This document shows positions 6,081 through 14,929 of a stretch of DNA of 64,000 bases, one piece after another. The number at the start of each line of letters is the position of its first letter. The first letter of the stretch is position 1. The notes under the pieces were generated by a model that searched no databases, had not been told where the DNA came from, and saw only the letters and a program-made list of their open reading frames with translations. The position numbers were made by a program, and so were the translations under genes. The stretch is taken from NCBI GenBank assembly GCA_027488985.1, contig JAIYAR010000013.1:1-64000 (forward strand), in the 5' to 3' direction. This DNA is from Comamonadaceae bacterium. GTDB lineage: Bacteria; Pseudomonadota; Gammaproteobacteria; Burkholderiales; Burkholderiaceae_C.

Positions 6081-6650
6081 TTAGCCCGCGAACTTGGGGC
6101 GAAAGAACTTTGCTGCAGTTGCTGCAAGCCATAACACTAGAAGCGTGCCAAGTACATCACCCAAAAACATCTGTGCCATTGCTGGCAAAGGCGTATCCAT
6201 GTGTCCCACCGCCCAATAAAACGCATTGGTAGGAATTGAATTGCAAAGCGCGCCCAGCAGAGTGAACTTTATGAGATGCATTGGCTTAAGACCTCGTAAG
6301 TCCACTGGCAGTTTCAGCCATCTCACACCAATCATCACAGCAAACAAAGGCGCAAAACCAGAGATCAGCGACACGGGTATTGCCTCGTACCAAACTACAG
6401 TCCAACTACCCTGTGTTGTGTAGATGATGAGTAGTGTGCCTAAAGCCATGCCTATAGCTGCAGGCAGCCCCAACACCAGAGCGAACAACATACGCACTGC
6501 TGCGGGGAGGTAGATAAGACTTAGGTGAGGAGCAATACTGACTGATGAAAAAAACCAGCCATTGAACAAGTACGTACCGTAGTAGACAAGCGTGGCTACT
6601 GCTATGTAAGTTACAAAAAGTCCATCGTACTTGTCCGTTGTCTCACCCAC
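6081..6650 (-). CDS. MASE1-like integral membrane protein
   Basis: A 189-residue protein with five or six predicted membrane helices (for example YIAVATLVYYGTYLF, YLPAAVRMLFALVLGLPAAI, ALGTLLIIYT, LISGFAPLFAVMIGV, MFLGDVLGTLLVLWLAATAA). The LPAAVR..LGLPAAIG..LG pattern resembles the MASE1 sensory membrane domain, here without an attached output domain. It ends at residue FAG with no kinase or GGDEF part. The upstream winged-helix gene stops one base before it (stop 6652, start 6650), so they are cotranscribed; a membrane sensor with its own regulator is a reasonable idea but not proven. Confidence 0.6.
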   Translation of the reverse strand: MGETTDKYDGLFVTYIAVATLVYYGTYLFNGWFFSSVSIAPHLSLIYLPAAVRMLFALVLGLPAAIGMALGTLLIIYTTQGSWTVVWYEAIPVSLISGFAPLFAVMIGVRWLKLPVDLRGLKPMHLIKFTLLGALCNSIPTNAFYWAVGHMDTPLPAMAQMFLGDVLGTLLVLWLAATAAKFFRPKFAG

Positions 6651-6651
6651 G

Positions 6652-7005
6652 TTAGCTTCCTTTCGTTGCGGCTATTAAAGCGTTGTTTAGTTGCGCAAAG
6701 TACTCCGTTGCCAACGCAGTGGCAGACACGTACTTCACACGGTTATCGCTTTCATCAACGGTCAACGTAATGAGGCCTTTCTTGCGCAACGTTTTGAGGC
6801 GGCGATGAACAGTTGCTGGTGACGTTTCCGCATCCAACTGCATCGCCTCCAACACGGTCACTTGTTTGCCAGCCACCCAAGCTGTTTCAAGTTGATGCAA
6901 GAGGCGCTCTTCAGTCGCGTCAATCACTGGAAACGTTGGCATCTCTCGCAACGCTTGCACCAGATTGAGAAATTTCAGGTAAGCAGTGTTTTTAACTGGC
7001 GACAT
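6652..7005 (-). CDS. MarR-like winged-helix regulator
   Basis: A 117-residue protein. ATG 7005 (MSPVKNTAYL) is preferred to ATG 7011 because GGGGGA lies at a proper distance only from the inner start. The middle and end form a winged helix: VTVLEAMQLDAETSPATVHRRLKTLRKKGLITLTVDESDNRVKYV (helix-turn-helix with recognition helix SPATVHRRLKTL, then a wing ending in a basic turn) and a C-terminal helix. This is typical of small MarR/PadR-type repressors. It probably controls its own operon with the MASE1-like gene through the 48-bp palindrome at 7067-7114. Confidence 0.7.
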   Translation of the reverse strand: MSPVKNTAYLKFLNLVQALREMPTFPVIDATEERLLHQLETAWVAGKQVTVLEAMQLDAETSPATVHRRLKTLRKKGLITLTVDESDNRVKYVSATALATEYFAQLNNALIAATKGS

Positions 7006-7066
7006 AGTCATTCCCCCAGTTTAAGCCAGCTTAGCCAACGCGTATTCAAAAGCGATTCACATCAAA

Positions 7067-7114
7067 TGTAACACTTAAATCGCTTAAAATTAATTAAACG
7101 ATCAAAGTGTTGCA
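7067..7114. promoter_or_regulatory. 48-bp imperfect palindrome upstream of the winged-helix gene
   Basis: Left arm 7067-7087 and the complement of right arm 7094-7114 match at 17 of 21 positions around an AATTAA centre. It lies 62 bases before the regulator start (7005) and directly after the integrase stop (7122), so it is well placed as a dimeric operator for the MarR-like protein. A T run follows on the plus strand, but no plus-strand gene ends here, so a terminator role is less likely. Confidence 0.5.
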
Positions 7115-7121
7115 ATCTTTT

Positions 7122-8543
7122 TTATTTAGAAGAGGTAGCGGCGTTTATCTGCGCCCCTCGCTCCATCTCTCCGTCAAAGATTTTGCGCGGACGCCTACGG
7201 CTTTGGAGCATCTCAATGTTCATCTCCCCGCTCAGCGGCTTGGCGTAGAACCTGTCGATCATCTCTACGCTCGTGCGTGCATTACGTGCAAGCAACAGCG
7301 TGTTGATGCCATCGCCAAACAGCAACCTGTACATGATTGCTGTGTGCCGCAGTGAATACAGCGTGCGGGATTCGCCATCAATGCCCTCCCCAAGCTTCGT
7401 ATCCCACATCAAAATTTCAAACTGTCGCTGCAATTGCTTTAGCGCGTAGCCTCTGTTTGTCTTGTACTGAGGCAAAAACACGTAGTCGTCCTCATGCTCC
7501 TTGCCAATCAGTCCTTTTGACAAGTGGTACTGCGTTAGCGTCTTGTAGCAGTCCACCGCCTTCTCCATTGTTGTGATTGGGTCTTTGTGGCCTTTAGTTG
7601 GCGGCAAGCGAAGACGCAAATACTTGTAGTCACCACGCTGCACTACGTCCACATGCTTGTGCTGCATGAACTTGATGTCTGTAGGCCTGATGTAGCTGTT
7701 GCACATGAATACGACCAGGCGGCGCAAGTCCTCAGTCATATCTACATTGCGCATCAACTCACCAAGCTTCTTTGCTTTGGACTTAGCGTTGATGTATTGA
7801 GTTTGCGTTACGCCTTTTGCGTCTTCGTACTTTCGTACTTCTATCTTCTGCCCCACATATCGCCCTGCCGCAGCCCACACACGCCTGTACTCACGTGTAG
7901 TAAACCAGCCTCGCGCTTTGTCCTTAACCTTCACGTTTGGAAACTCTGGCACTGCAATGATGAGTTTGCGCCGCGCAGCATGCGCCAGTACCTTGCGCAC
8001 CAATCCCATGTACATGCTGATGGTGCTGGAGCTGAGTTCTTGCTTGCTTAACTCCGTCAAAAAGTTGTCTAGCGCAAAGTAGTCAATTTCCCGCACTTCC
8101 TTGTTTCTAAAGTACGGGTTGATGTGCTTATCGAAACGGTACTTGCTGTTGTCGTATGTGATTTGTGACAACTCGCCGCGCCCTACTTTCGCCTTCTCCG
8201 CTTTCAGCATCTCTTTCATGCAGCTTTCAAAGCTCGTTGCAGATGCTGTTGCGGCAATGCCATGCCGCATGTTGTACGTCACTATGTCGTAAAACTCTTT
8301 CGCAAACTCAACAGCTTCTCGCTTGCTCTGCGTCTTAGTCGTTTTACGCACTGCATTGCCGTTCACAAAGTAACGTACCCACCAATACTTCGTTGCAGCT
8401 TGCTTGTAGATGAATAGCTTGGTGGGGTAGTTTGGGATGTAGTGCTTTTCAGTTGCGCGTGTGCGCTCCACTACCACCGCCTGCGATGCAGAGGTTTTCG
8501 TTGCGACCTTCTTAGTTGCAGCCTTCTTCCCAACAACCATCAT
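7122..8543 (-). CDS. tRNA-linked phage-type integrase (tyrosine recombinase)
   Basis: Integrates the element by site-specific recombination at tRNA-Val. ATG 8543 is the likely start (GGGAGG just upstream); the frame could open at 8561, but that ATG falls inside an inverted repeat. The 473-residue protein has a basic N-terminal region rich in Lys/Thr/Ala, a core-binding domain (TYDNSKYRFDKHINPYF to VRKVLAHAARRKL) and a catalytic domain: Arg in YIRPTDIKF, Lys in PTKGHKDP, SLRHT (box II, where the usual first His is Tyr), and the nucleophile in DRFYAKPL. Its 5' end faces the tRNA 3' end at 8714. The Tyr-for-His change is the one odd active-site residue. Confidence 0.9.
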   Translation of the reverse strand: MMVVGKKAATKKVATKTSASQAVVVERTRATEKHYIPNYPTKLFIYKQAATKYWWVRYFVNGNAVRKTTKTQSKREAVEFAKEFYDIVTYNMRHGIAATASATSFESCMKEMLKAEKAKVGRGELSQITYDNSKYRFDKHINPYFRNKEVREIDYFALDNFLTELSKQELSSSTISMYMGLVRKVLAHAARRKLIIAVPEFPNVKVKDKARGWFTTREYRRVWAAAGRYVGQKIEVRKYEDAKGVTQTQYINAKSKAKKLGELMRNVDMTEDLRRLVVFMCNSYIRPTDIKFMQHKHVDVVQRGDYKYLRLRLPPTKGHKDPITTMEKAVDCYKTLTQYHLSKGLIGKEHEDDYVFLPQYKTNRGYALKQLQRQFEILMWDTKLGEGIDGESRTLYSLRHTAIMYRLLFGDGINTLLLARNARTSVEMIDRFYAKPLSGEMNIEMLQSRRRPRKIFDGEMERGAQINAATSSK

Positions 8544-8551
8544 TGCCTCCC

Positions 8552-8574
8552 AAAGCCACATGCTATGTGGCTTT
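8552..8574. promoter_or_regulatory. Inverted repeat at the integrase ribosome site
   Basis: AAAGCCACAT-gct-ATGTGGCTTT, a perfect 10-bp inverted repeat that ends next to the GGGAGG ribosome site of the integrase. It could be an operator for a repressor or excisionase, or a leader hairpin that masks the ribosome site. Confidence 0.5.
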
Positions 8575-8624
8575 GAAGGAAATTCCTACCTAAAAAGCGG
8601 CGGTTTTGCGGGGTACAGACGAAA

Positions 8625-8657
8625 AAAAAGTAGTACGAGTGTTTCGTACTACTTTTT
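8625..8657 (-). terminator. Intrinsic terminator after tRNA-Val
   Basis: A 14-bp perfect stem (AAAAAGTAGTACGA / TCGTACTACTTTTT) with a five-base loop. On the minus strand it is followed by eight T residues, so it would end the tRNA-Val transcript before the integrase. It also has a T run on the plus strand. It lies on the element side of the tRNA, so the element seems to bring its own terminator. Confidence 0.75.
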
Positions 8658-8713
8658 CTTGCTTTTAGCAGCCTTAAAATCAACGTAAGTCGTTGTTTTT
8701 AAAGTACTTTTTA

Positions 8714-8788
8714 TGGTGGGCGATACATGGATCGAACATGTGACCCCTGCAGTGTGAATGCAGTGCTCTACCCCTGAGCTAATCGCCC
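8714..8788 (-). tRNA. tRNA-Val(CAC)
   Basis: All arms fold: acceptor GGGCGAT/ATCGCCC, D arm GCTC/GAGC, anticodon stem CTGCA/TGCAG with loop TTCACAC (anticodon CAC, reads GUG), T arm ACATG/CATGT with TTCGATC, discriminator A and an encoded CCA at 8716-8714. It is the probable integration site of the element to its left, with the tRNA 3' end kept intact. Confidence 0.95.
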
Positions 8789-8838
8789 TTGAAACTTTGT
8801 TTCCGTATCAAGGAAGCCTCAAATTATATACCAAATAA

Positions 8839-9549
8839 TCAGGCCACCAGCTTCCAGACGGTTTTTCCACCGCTGGATTTATCGAGCTGTGCCAAGACAT
8901 CTTCATGCGCAGCCATTTCCTGCGCATTGGCTTCCAGTACCGGGAGTTGGATGCTGCGCAAGTCAAGCTGCTCTACCACAATGCCGGCTTCCTGAGGCGC
9001 ACTGCTCTCCATGATCAGGGCATCCTGCCCGCGCGTCATGTTGATGTAAACATCCGCCAGCAACTCGGCATCCAGCAAAGCGCCGTGCAGGGTGCGTCCA
9101 GAGTTGTCGACCTCCAAGCGGTCGCACAAAGCATCCAGACTATTGCGTTTGCCAGGGAACATTTCCTTGGCCATGACCAAGGTGTCCAGCACACCCGCTA
9201 CGCAAGTCTTGAAGGGTTTACGGCCGGTGCGCCCCAGTTCCATGTCCAGGAAAGACAAGTCAAAAGGCGCGTTATGGATGATGATTTCGGCACCGGCCAC
9301 GTAGTCGACCAGCTGCTGGGCAATCTCTTCAAAACGCGGCTTGTCACTCAGAAACTGCGTGGTCAGGCCGTGGACGCGCAGCGCACCTTCGTCACTGTCC
9401 CGCCCAGGGTTCAAGTAGAAATGAAGGTTGTTGCCAGTCAGCTTGCGGTTGACCAGTTCCACGCAGCCGATTTCGACCATGCGGTCCGGGTTGTCCGGAT
9501 GATTTGCGTAGAAGCCGGTGGTTTCCGTGTCCAGAACAATTTGGCGCAT
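8839..9549 (-). CDS. dnaQ: DNA polymerase III epsilon subunit (proofreading exonuclease)
   Basis: 3'-5' exonuclease that edits replication errors within Pol III core. The start is ATG 9549 (MRQIVLDTETTGF); the frame continues 40 codons upstream but that part overlaps the ferredoxin gene and is not family-like. The 236-residue product has the DEDDh motifs: DTETTG (Exo I, residues 7-12), HNAPFDLSFLD (Exo II, about 95-105) and HGALLDAELLADVY (Exo III with catalytic His and Asp, about 158-171). The C-terminal tail after about 180 would contact the alpha subunit. It follows fdx by eight bases, so it may be read through from the isc operon. Confidence 0.95.
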   Translation of the reverse strand: MRQIVLDTETTGFYANHPDNPDRMVEIGCVELVNRKLTGNNLHFYLNPGRDSDEGALRVHGLTTQFLSDKPRFEEIAQQLVDYVAGAEIIIHNAPFDLSFLDMELGRTGRKPFKTCVAGVLDTLVMAKEMFPGKRNSLDALCDRLEVDNSGRTLHGALLDAELLADVYINMTRGQDALIMESSAPQEAGIVVEQLDLRSIQLPVLEANAQEMAAHEDVLAQLDKSSGGKTVWKLVA

Positions 9550-9557
9550 GGCTGGCC

Positions 9558-9896
9558 TCAGTGGTTCTCTTTGGCGTGATTGATCGAGTACTTGGGAATC
9601 TGCACCACCAGATCCTGCTGCGCCAAATAGGCTTGGCAACTCAGGCGGGATTGCGGCTCCAGGCCCCAAGCACGGTCCAGCAGATCCTCTTCTGTCTCTT
9701 CAGCTTCATTCAAAGAGCCCAAACCTTCGCGCACGATGACATGGCAGGTTGTGCAAGCGCAGCTCATGTCGCAAGCATGCTCGATAGCGATACCGTTTTC
9801 CAGCAGCGCTTCACAAATGGAAGTGCCTGGAGCGGCTTTCACTTCCGCGCCGTCCGGGCAGTACTCTGGGTGTGGAAGGATCTTGATGATAGGCAT
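9558..9896 (-). CDS. fdx: ISC-type [2Fe-2S] ferredoxin
   Basis: Adrenodoxin-type ferredoxin that supplies electrons to Fe-S cluster assembly on IscU. The start is ATG 9896 (MPIIKILPHPEYCPDG); TTG 9905 is a less likely alternative. About 112 residues with the cluster ligands in HACDMSCACTTCHV (C-x5-C-x2-C) and a fourth Cys in RLSCQAYL. Last gene of the isc operon, 14 bases after hscA. The extra Cys in SCACTTC is common in this group. Confidence 0.95.
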   Translation of the reverse strand: MPIIKILPHPEYCPDGAEVKAAPGTSICEALLENGIAIEHACDMSCACTTCHVIVREGLGSLNEAEETEEDLLDRAWGLEPQSRLSCQAYLAQQDLVVQIPKYSINHAKENH

Positions 9897-9910
9897 AGGG
9901 GTCAATTCGT

Positions 9911-11767
9911 TCAGATGGATTCGATGTTCTTGCCTGCCAACGCTTTGGTAATCCCGCGATTCATGCGCATCGCCGCAAAAGGCTCCGTCACATCGGCAAG
10001 AGCCTTTACTGCCGCTTCAATGACGGCAGGTTCTGTCGCTGTAATAGCTTGCGTCAATTGGAGCATGGCTTGGTCCACCGATGCGCGCTCCGTCTCGTCC
10101 AACAAGTCACCGTCCATGTCCAACGCACTGCGTGTGGCCAGCAACAACCGGTCGGCATCTACCCTCGCTTCCACCAGTGCGCGGGCACGCATGTCAGCCT
10201 CGGCAGTGCTGAAGCTGTCTTTGAGCATGGCAGCGATCTGGTCATCCGTCAGACCGTAAGAAGGCTTCACATCAATGCGTGCCTCCACGCCACTGACCTG
10301 CTCTTTGGCAGACACATTCAGCAAGCCATCCGCATCCACTGTGAAAGTCACCCGGATACGGGCCGCGCCCGCCGCCATGGGGGGAATACCACGCAGTTCA
10401 AAACGAGCCAGGCTACGGCAGTCCGCGACCAAATCCCGCTCGCCCTGTACCACGTGCAAAGCCAGCGCTGTTTGGCCATCCTTGTAGGTTGTGAAATCCT
10501 GGGCCATGGCCGTAGGGATGGTCTGGTTGCGGGGAACAATGCGCTCCACTAAACCACCCATGGTCTCTACACCCAACGATAGAGGAATCACATCGAGCAA
10601 CAACAAATCACCGGACGGGTTATTGCCTGCCAGCTGGTTAGCCTGGATGGCGGCACCCAAAGCGACCACCTCATCCGGATTCAAATTGGTCAGGGGTTCC
10701 TGGCCGAAAAACTCGCCTACTGCGCGCTTTATCTGCGGCATGCGGGTCGAGCCACCAACCAGAACGACGCCTTTGACTTCTTCTTTGCCCAAACCTGCAT
10801 CACGCAGCGCCTTGCGCACCGCTTGCAAGGTACGTGCAGTGAGCGACTGCGTAGCCGATTCAAACTCTTCACGGTTGAAGGACAAGTCAATGTCACCGGC
10901 CGAGAGCTCCACCTCCACAGTGGCAATGTCCTCGTCAGACAAAGCTTCCTTGCATGCTCTGGCAGCAGCCATCAGAACGGCTTGGTCCTCGGCCGTATCT
11001 GCAGTGAAGCCGCTGCGAACCAGAATGGCCTCAGCCAGCGCACGGTCATAGTCGTCGCCCCCCAAGGCGGAATCGCCTCCGGTGGACAGAACCTCAAATA
11101 CACCCTGGGACAAGCGAAGAATGGAGATATCGAAGGTGCCACCGCCCAGGTCATAGATGGCGTAAACACCTTCTGCTGCGTTGTCCAAACCGTAGGCAAT
11201 GGCAGCCGCCGTGGGCTCATTGATAAGCCTCAAAACATTAAGACCTGCCAGCTGGGCCGCGTCTTTGGTCGCCTGACGCTGCGCATCGTCGAAGTACGCA
11301 GGTACGGTGATCACCGCACCAAAAATGTCATCGTTGAAACTGTCTTCCGCCCGGAAGCGCAAAGTGGCCAGAATCTCCGCGCTGATTTCTACCGGGCTTT
11401 TGATACCAGCGATGGTGCGGATGCGGGCCATGCCCGGCTCATCGACCAGTGCGTAGGGGAGCTTTTCGATGTGCGCCACGTCGGCTACGCCGCGGCCCAT
11501 TAAACGCTTCACAGAGGCGATAGTGTTGCCGGGGTCTGTTGTCTGGCTGGCGAGCGCGTCAAAGCCGATTTGCCGGCGGTCTGCATCCAAGTAGCGCACC
11601 ACACTTGGCAAGACTACACGCCCCTCTGCGTCCGGCAAGCACTCCGACACGCCGTTACGTACAGCGGCCACCAAGGAATGCGTCGTCCCGAGATCGATAC
11701 CGACAGCGATGCGGCGCTCGTGGGGATTGGGAGATTGCCCGGGTTCAGAAATTTGCAGAAGCGCCAT
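9911..11767 (-). CDS. hscA: Fe-S assembly chaperone HscA
   Basis: Hsp70-class ATPase that with HscB releases clusters from IscU. The 618-residue protein has the nucleotide-binding domain ([11 protein letters not shown] near residue 24; [25 protein letters not shown]) followed by the substrate-binding domain from about residue 385 ([15 protein letters not shown]). The length fits HscA rather than DnaK (about 640). It is preceded by hscB after 11 bases and followed by fdx. The ATPase motifs are intact. Confidence 0.97.
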   Translation of the reverse strand: MALLQISEPGQSPNPHERRIAVGIDLGTTHSLVAAVRNGVSECLPDAEGRVVLPSVVRYLDADRRQIGFDALASQTTDPGNTIASVKRLMGRGVADVAHIEKLPYALVDEPGMARIRTIAGIKSPVEISAEILATLRFRAEDSFNDDIFGAVITVPAYFDDAQRQATKDAAQLAGLNVLRLINEPTAAAIAYGLDNAAEGVYAIYDLGGGTFDISILRLSQGVFEVLSTGGDSALGGDDYDRALAEAILVRSGFTADTAEDQAVLMAAARACKEALSDEDIATVEVELSAGDIDLSFNREEFESATQSLTARTLQAVRKALRDAGLGKEEVKGVVLVGGSTRMPQIKRAVGEFFGQEPLTNLNPDEVVALGAAIQANQLAGNNPSGDLLLLDVIPLSLGVETMGGLVERIVPRNQTIPTAMAQDFTTYKDGQTALALHVVQGERDLVADCRSLARFELRGIPPMAAGAARIRVTFTVDADGLLNVSAKEQVSGVEARIDVKPSYGLTDDQIAAMLKDSFSTAEADMRARALVEARVDADRLLLATRSALDMDGDLLDETERASVDQAMLQLTQAITATEPAVIEAAVKALADVTEPFAAMRMNRGITKALAGKNIESI

Positions 11768-11778
11768 GGAGACTCACA

Positions 11779-12294
11779 CTATTCGAATTGATCCAAGCGC
11801 TGATTCAGGTCTTGGGCGAACTTATCAATAAACATTAAGGCCCGGACACTCGCGACCGCCGATGCAGGGTCATGGTCATAGTCCAAGCACTTTTCGCACT
11901 GTGCCAGCAGGTCCTTGCGCGCCGCTTGCACATCAGCCAGCAAAGCTTCAACCGCTTCCACCTCGCTTGCATCATCCAGCGCCTCACGCCACTCCATCTG
12001 CTGCATCAGAAAAGAAGGCGGCATGGCTGTGTTGCTATGGGCTTGGATGGGAAACCCAGCCAATTCACACAAGTAGGCGGCACGCTTCAAGGGATCTTTC
12101 AAACGCTGATAAGCCTCATTGATGCGTACCGACCATTGCATAGCAACGCGCTGAGCCGCAGCACCTTGAGACGCAAACTTATCGGGGTGGGCTTCGCGTT
12201 GAAGCTCTTTCCAACGCGCATCAATGGCTGCGCGATCCTGAGCAAATGCTTGCGTCAGGCCGAACAGCGCAAAGTCATCATCGTGCAGATTCAC
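11779..12294 (-). CDS. hscB: Fe-S co-chaperone HscB
   Basis: J-domain protein that brings IscU to HscA and stimulates its ATPase. 171 residues: N-terminal J domain with HPDK ([12 protein letters not shown], about residues 35-38), then a helical C-terminal IscU-binding domain. Translation starts at a GTG that overlaps the iscA stop (GTGA, 12294-12291), so the two are coupled. Normal length for the family. Confidence 0.95.
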   Translation of the reverse strand: MNLHDDDFALFGLTQAFAQDRAAIDARWKELQREAHPDKFASQGAAAQRVAMQWSVRINEAYQRLKDPLKRAAYLCELAGFPIQAHSNTAMPPSFLMQQMEWREALDDASEVEAVEALLADVQAARKDLLAQCEKCLDYDHDPASAVASVRALMFIDKFAQDLNQRLDQFE

Positions 12295-12614
12295 ACGCGG
12301 AAGGACTCACCGCAACCGCACTTGTCACGCTCGTTGGGGTTGTTGAAACGAAAACCTTCGTTCAGCCCTTCGCGCACAAAGTCCAGCTGCGTACCGTCGA
12401 TATAGGCCAGGCTCTTGGGGTCTACCAGCACTTTCACGCCGTGGCCTTCGAAGATCACGTCTTCGGGCGCCAGCTCGTCCACATATTCAAGTTGATAGGC
12501 CAAGCCAGAGCAACCGGTCGTCTTCACGCCCAACCGCACGCCCACGCCTTTACCGCGCTTAGTTAGATAACGGGTGACGTGCCGTGCAGCAGCCTCTGTC
12601 AGAGTGACGGCCAT
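12291..12614 (-). CDS. iscA: Fe-S carrier IscA
   Basis: A-type carrier that receives and passes Fe-S clusters. 107 residues with the three conserved Cys: one in TTGCSGLAY (about residue 35) and two in CGCGESF at the C-terminus. It lies one base after iscU and overlaps hscB by four bases. Could also be called ErpA-like, but its place in the operon supports IscA. Confidence 0.95.
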   Translation of the reverse strand: MAVTLTEAAARHVTRYLTKRGKGVGVRLGVKTTGCSGLAYQLEYVDELAPEDVIFEGHGVKVLVDPKSLAYIDGTQLDFVREGLNEGFRFNNPNERDKCGCGESFRV

Positions 12615-12615
12615 A

Positions 12616-13002
12616 TCAGTTCAGGTGCTTTTTCTTGTAATCATCCACTGCTGCCTTGATAGCGTCTTCCGCAAGGATGGAGCAGTGAATCTTGACCGGT
12701 GGCAGTGCCAGCTCTTCAGCGATCTGGCTGTTCTTCAGGGCAGCAGCTTCGTCAAGGGTCTTGCCTTTCACCCACTCGGTGACCAGGGAGCTGGAAGCAA
12801 TCGCAGAGCCGCAGCCGTAGGTCTTGAAACGGGCGTCTTCAATCACGCCGGTTTGGGGATTGACTTTGATCTGCAACTTCATCACGTCACCGCAAGCGGG
12901 GGCACCCACCATGCCGGTGCCGACAGACTCGTCGCCCTTGTCAAAGGAGCCGACATTGCGGGGGTTTTCGTAGTGGTCAACGACCTTGTCTGAATATGCC
13001 AT
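12616..13002 (-). CDS. iscU: Fe-S scaffold IscU
   Basis: Scaffold on which clusters are built from IscS sulfur. 128 residues with Cys in GAPACGDVM (about 37), TYGCGSAIA (about 63) and KIHCSIL (about 106), plus the LPPVK motif (ALPPVKIHC), the HscA recognition site. It is 22 bases after iscS. All key residues are present. Confidence 0.97.
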   Translation of the reverse strand: MAYSDKVVDHYENPRNVGSFDKGDESVGTGMVGAPACGDVMKLQIKVNPQTGVIEDARFKTYGCGSAIASSSLVTEWVKGKTLDEAAALKNSQIAEELALPPVKIHCSILAEDAIKAAVDDYKKKHLN

Positions 13003-13024
13003 GTGGAATACCTCGTAATTTCAA

Positions 13025-14245
13025 TCAGTGCGCCGCCCACTGGATCGTGGACAGGTCAATACCTTCTTTGTACATATCCCACAGGGGACTCAAATCACGC
13101 AGCTTGGCCACGTTTTGCTTGATCGTGTCTACTGCGTAATCAATGTCTGCTTCGGTCGTCCAACGACCGATGGTCATACGCAAGCTGCTGTGGGCCAACT
13201 CATCGCTGCGACCCAGCGCGCGCAATACATAGCTCGGCTCCAGCGAGGCAGAAGTACAAGCCGAACCACTGCTGACCGCAAGACCCTTGATTCCCATGAT
13301 CAGCGACTCGCCTTCCACATAATTGAAACTCATGTTCAAGTTGTGGGGAACGCGCTTTTCCTTGTGGCCGTTGATGAAGACCTGCTCGATGCCTTCCAAA
13401 CCGGCAAGCATGCGGTCATGCAGCGCCTTGATGCGCTTGTTTTCTTCGTGCATCTCGGCCTTGGCGATGGCGTAAGCCTCCCCCATGCCAACGATCTGGT
13501 GGGTCGGCAAGGTGCCACTGCGCATACCGCGCTCATGGCCACCACCGTGCATTTGGGCTTCCAGACGGATGCGTGGCTTGCGGCGCACAAACAAAGCTCC
13601 AATACCCTTGGGACCATAGGTCTTGTGGGAGGTCAGGCTCATCAAATCGATGGGCAACTGGGTCATGTCGATGTCCACACGGCCGGTCGCTTGCGCTGCA
13701 TCGACGTGGAAGATCACACCCTTTTCTCGGCAAGCATTACCCAGAGCGGTCACATCCTGGATCACGCCGATTTCGTTATTCACGAACATGACGCTGGCCA
13801 GAATGGTATCCGGGCGGATCGCAGCCTTGAAGGTATCCAGATTCACCAGGCCGTCTTCTTGCACATCGAGGTAGGTCACCTCAAAGCCTTGGCGCTCCAG
13901 CTCGCGGCAGGTGTCCAGCACCGCCTTGTGCTCGGTTTTCACCGTGATGATGTGCTTGCCCTTGCCCTTGTAGAACTGGGCTGCGCCTTTGATGGCTAGG
14001 TTGTTGGACTCGGTCGCACCGGATGTCCAGACAATTTCGCGTGGATCGGCGTTGATCAGGGAGGCGACTTGCTCGCGGGCTTTTTCCACTGCGGCTTCTG
14101 CTTCCCAGCCCCAGGCATGGCTACGGGATGCCGGATTGCCAAAGTGATTGCGCAGCCAAGGGACCATGGCATCCACCACCCGCTCATCGCAGGGGTTGGT
14201 GGCGCTGTAATCCATGTATATCGGGAAATGAGGTGTGGTGTCCAT
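13025..14245 (-). CDS. iscS: Cysteine desulfurase IscS
   Basis: PLP enzyme converting cysteine to alanine and giving persulfide sulfur to IscU and tRNA thiolation. 406 residues with the PLP lysine in [12 protein letters not shown] (about 208) and the catalytic Cys in [13 protein letters not shown] (about 330). Length and motifs are typical of group I desulfurases. It is read after iscR (gap about 30 bases) and before iscU. Confidence 0.98.
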   Translation of the reverse strand: MDTTPHFPIYMDYSATNPCDERVVDAMVPWLRNHFGNPASRSHAWGWEAEAAVEKAREQVASLINADPREIVWTSGATESNNLAIKGAAQFYKGKGKHIITVKTEHKAVLDTCRELERQGFEVTYLDVQEDGLVNLDTFKAAIRPDTILASVMFVNNEIGVIQDVTALGNACREKGVIFHVDAAQATGRVDIDMTQLPIDLMSLTSHKTYGPKGIGALFVRRKPRIRLEAQMHGGGHERGMRSGTLPTHQIVGMGEAYAIAKAEMHEENKRIKALHDRMLAGLEGIEQVFINGHKEKRVPHNLNMSFNYVEGESLIMGIKGLAVSSGSACTSASLEPSYVLRALGRSDELAHSSLRMTIGRWTTEADIDYAVDTIKQNVAKLRDLSPLWDMYKEGIDLSTIQWAAH

Positions 14246-14275
14246 AGCTGGCTCGATGCTGGCTGTCAGTAAAAA

Positions 14276-14812
14276 TCAGGATTTAGAGAAGGCGTTGCCC
14301 AAGGCGAAGACTGAGTTGGGCGCATTCACACGAATGGGCTTGACCACAGGCATGGCCGAAATGGCACGCTTGACGGTGGGCTTGTCTTCAATCTGCAGGC
14401 CCTTGGCCAACTGGTCGTCCACCAGCTTTTGGAGGGTGACCGAGTCCAGAAACTCCACCATGCGGGTGTTCAGGGAAGCCCACAGGTCGTGAGTCATGCA
14501 GCGGGCACCTTCGCCCAGACAGTTTTCTTTGCCGCTGCACTGGGTGGCATCAATCGGCTCATCCACCGACGTGATGATTTCCGCCACGGTAATGTCAGAG
14601 GCCTTGCGAGCCAGGGTGTAACCGCCCCCGGGGCCACGGGTCGACTCGACCAGATCATGGCGACGCAGCTTACCGAACAGCTGCTCCAGGTAAGACAGGG
14701 AAATTTGCTGGCGCTGGCTGATGGCGGCCAGAGTAACCGGCCCGGAGCTTTGGCGCAGGCCCAGATCGATCATCGCGGTGACCGCAAAACGGCCTTTGGT
14801 GGTGAGACGCAT
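14276..14812 (-). CDS. iscR: Fe-S regulator IscR
   Basis: Rrf2-family regulator of the isc operon that senses [2Fe-2S] supply. ATG 14812 is chosen ([11 protein letters not shown], with AAGGAG eight bases upstream); the longer frame to 14863 runs through the promoter. 178 residues: N-terminal winged helix (residues 1-80, [14 protein letters not shown]) and cluster ligands in [19 protein letters not shown] (three Cys). First gene of the operon; an IscR-type palindrome overlaps its promoter, consistent with autorepression. Confidence 0.95.
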   Translation of the reverse strand: MRLTTKGRFAVTAMIDLGLRQSSGPVTLAAISQRQQISLSYLEQLFGKLRRHDLVESTRGPGGGYTLARKASDITVAEIITSVDEPIDATQCSGKENCLGEGARCMTHDLWASLNTRMVEFLDSVTLQKLVDDQLAKGLQIEDKPTVKRAISAMPVVKPIRVNAPNSVFALGNAFSKS

Positions 14813-14837
14813 CGCTTGCTCCTTCGTGGCAGGGTTG

Positions 14838-14859
14838 TTGACTAGCGGAGTCAAGTATA
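14838..14859 (-). promoter_or_regulatory. iscR promoter -10 and IscR-type palindrome
   Basis: On the minus strand TATACT (14859-14854) is a good -10 box. It runs into TTGACT-ccgct-AGTCAA (14854-14838), a 6-bp inverted repeat like type 1 IscR sites. IscR bound here would cover the -10 and start region. The -35 is weak (GAGTGA, 14882-14877). Confidence 0.6.
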
Positions 14860-14880
14860 GCACTAAACCCCGCAGATCAC

Positions 14881-14914
14881 TCGGGTAAGCAGACTGATCA
14901 GTCTATTTACCCGA
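14881..14914. repeat. 34-bp near-perfect palindrome between iscR and uvrB
   Basis: TCGGGTAA (14881-14888) pairs with TTACCCGA (14907-14914), enclosing the perfect palindrome AGACTGATCAGTCT (14891-14904); only two positions break the symmetry. It may be the uvrB terminator (no T run follows) or a second IscR-related operator, because it contains GACT-N4-AGTC and CGGGTA words. Confidence 0.6.
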
Positions 14915-14929
14915 TAGGAATAATCAACT

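Larger units (their letters stand above)
1..8713. mobile_element. Right part of an integrative element in tRNA-Val
   Basis: Everything from the window start to the tRNA-Val 3' end looks acquired. The DNA is visibly AT-richer than the sequence after 8789, the genes are short and mostly unrecognised, there are two tyrosine recombinases, and the larger integrase (7122-8543) ends next to the 3' end of tRNA-Val(CAC), the usual position for tRNA-targeting integrases. The left end lies outside the window: I found no second copy of the tRNA 3' sequence between 1 and 8700, so attL and the full size are unknown. No conjugation, capsid or terminase genes are visible in this part, so whether it is a prophage, a phage satellite or an ICE cannot be decided here. 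Confidence 0.8.

Noticed and set aside
1..8700. Left attachment site of the element
   Set aside because: No second copy of the tRNA-Val 3' sequence was found in the window.
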